From assembly GCA_903941145.1 (NCBI GenBank), contig CAJANQ010000127.1:1-7761 (forward strand): a stretch of DNA of 7,761 nucleotides. Direction: 5' to 3'. This document shows positions 6,855-7,761 of this stretch, one piece after another. The notes below the pieces were generated by a model that saw nothing but the letters and a program-made list of their open reading frames with translations, ran no database searches and had not been told where the DNA came from. The position numbers and the translations under genes were made by a program. The stretch's first letter is position 1. Every line of letters starts with the position of its first letter. Source of the stretch: an uncultured Actinomycetes bacterium (lineage in GTDB: Bacteria > Actinomycetota > Acidimicrobiia > Acidimicrobiales > Microtrichaceae).

Positions 6855-7761
6855 ATGAAGATCCGTCGATCGATCGCCGCCGGCACGCTGGCCCTCACCA
6901 CTGTCGTCACCGCCGGCCCGCTGGCCTCGGCGGCATCGGCCCAGGCCGAGCCGTCGACCACCGTGCCCGCCGTGGTGAGCTGCAAGAAGGTGTCCCAGCA
7001 GTACCGCAAGGTGACCCGCCGCCTGTCCAAGGCAGCGCGTCGACTGTCCTTCTGGCAGAAGGTCGCCGCCGAGATGCCGGCCCGCATCGAGGCGCAGCAG
7101 GCCATGGTCACCGACCTGCAGGCCCAGCTGGCCGCCGCCACCGGCGACGCCGCCACGGCCATCCAGACCCAGCTCGACAACGCCACGACGAAGCTGGCAT
7201 GGATGCAGGCCAAGCTCGAGGCGTCCGGCCGACGTGTCCCTGCGTGGACCGACGCCGTCGCCCGGCTCTCGGCGCTACAGACCACGCTGAACGACCAGGC
7301 GACCACCGGCAACTGCCCCCTGCCCACCACGACCACCGCCCCGGCCAATGAAGCAGGCGACGACAACGGCGGCAGCAGCAGCTCCTCGCCCACCTCGTCC
7401 ACCGTGCCGGGCGACGACAGCGGCAACGACCTTGGGGACGACAAGGGCGGGGAGCGGACCGACGACGGGTCCGACGACAGCCCCAGCTCGACCGTCGAGG
7501 ACCGCACTGCCGCCGCACGGGTCGCGGAGGCCCAGCGCAAGGCCGCCGAACGTCAGGCCGACGCACAGCGCAAGGCCGCCGAACGTCAGGCCGAGGCCCA
7601 GCGCAAGGCCGCCGAGCGTGTCGCCGAGGCCCAGAAGCGTGCTGCCGAGGCCCAGCGCAAGGCCGCCGAGTCCGGGCGCCGCAACCGCGGCGGTCAGAGC
7701 CCGACCACCAGCCCGGCGCCCACGGTCGACGACCGCGGCGGCAGCTCGGGCCGGGACGGCA
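6855..7761 (+). CDS. Secreted coiled-coil protein (incomplete at 3' end)
   Basis: The frame from ATG 6855 stays open to the window edge, giving 302 visible residues. AGGGGA (6843-6848) at a 6-nt spacing is a good Shine-Dalgarno site, unlike the leaderless genes nearby. Residues 1 to about 28-31 form a signal peptide: MKIRRS, a hydrophobic core and a cleavage region with ASA or AQA. A helical region (43-154) follows, rich in Gln, Ala, Leu and Lys and bounded by C43 and C154, the only Cys, which may pair. Next is a disordered Thr/Ser/Asp/Gly-rich linker (155-218), then about five copies of an 11-residue unit AEAQRKAAERQ (224-273), predicted as a long charged helix or coiled coil, and another Ser/Thr/Pro/Gly-rich linker. 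No enzyme domain is seen; one may lie beyond the edge. An exported, perhaps wall-associated structural protein is the best guess. Confidence 0.8.
   Translation, partial: MKIRRSIAAGTLALTTVVTAGPLASAASAQAEPSTTVPAVVSCKKVSQQYRKVTRRLSKAARRLSFWQKVAAEMPARIEAQQAMVTDLQAQLAAATGDAATAIQTQLDNATTKLAWMQAKLEASGRRVPAWTDAVARLSALQTTLNDQATTGNCPLPTTTTAPANEAGDDNGGSSSSSPTSSTVPGDDSGNDLGDDKGGERTDDGSDDSPSSTVEDRTAAARVAEAQRKAAERQADAQRKAAERQAEAQRKAAERVAEAQKRAAEAQRKAAESGRRNRGGQSPTTSPAPTVDDRGGSSGRDG
7524..7673 (+). repeat. 33-bp coding repeat (11-residue coiled-coil units)
   Basis: Units of 33 bp encode AEAQRKAAERQ, ADAQRKAAERQ, AEAQRKAAERV, a shortened AEAQKRA and AEAQRKAAES. The first two copies are nearly identical in DNA, which suggests recent duplication. 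An 11-residue period fits a right-handed or straight coiled coil. Confidence 0.85.

Noticed and set aside
6758..7540. Minus-strand 260-codon frame opposite the secreted-protein gene
   Set aside because: The plus-strand frame has a Shine-Dalgarno site, a signal peptide and ordered repeats; the minus product is a Ser/Val/Ala-rich shadow.
7524..7673. Possible CRISPR-like repeat array
   Set aside because: The repeats are contiguous, in frame and encode a coiled coil; there are no unique spacers.

Overview
The window is very GC-rich, with G or C at nearly every third codon position. Several genes lack a Shine-Dalgarno site and instead have a TAnnnT -10 box 6-7 nt before the start codon. One surface protein ends in an LAxTG-type sorting signal. 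Together these features point to a high-GC actinobacterium, possibly of the Acidimicrobiia, but the exact lineage cannot be read from this piece alone.

Layout, left to right. (1) Positions 1-678 hold the 3' end of a cell-surface protein: Thr-rich linker, one bacterial Ig-like (Big_9/cadherin-like) domain, Thr-Ser linker and an LAATG sorting signal. A strong GC-rich hairpin terminator (729-759) follows. (2) A gap of about 290 bp contains a strong Shine-Dalgarno site and a doubtful 23-25-residue peptide frame ending at 925. (3) A probable operon (966-3337) encodes a radical SAM enzyme whose SPASM/twitch-like Cys motif lies N-terminal to the radical SAM core. A PAP2-family membrane phosphatase overlaps its stop codon by ATGA. 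(4) The interval 3338-3644 carries a 32-codon Arg-rich small ORF on the minus strand with a good Shine-Dalgarno site, a 14-bp palindrome, an 11-bp tandem repeat and a terminator hairpin for the next gene. (5) An ABC-F ATPase occupies 5282-3645 on the minus strand. (6) A 56-bp divergent promoter region separates it from a GH4-family glycosidase (5339-6694). (7) From 6855 to the window end runs an incomplete secreted coiled-coil protein with Ser/Thr/Asp-rich linkers and an 11-residue Ala/Glu/Gln/Arg/Lys repeat.

Most genes look like independent units. The tightest functional pairing is the radical SAM enzyme with the PAP2 phosphatase. With the tiny upstream reading frame this is the best candidate for an undescribed system, but its substrate is unknown and the peptide is only weakly supported. 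The ABC-F protein and the GH4 glycosidase share a promoter region only and need not cooperate.
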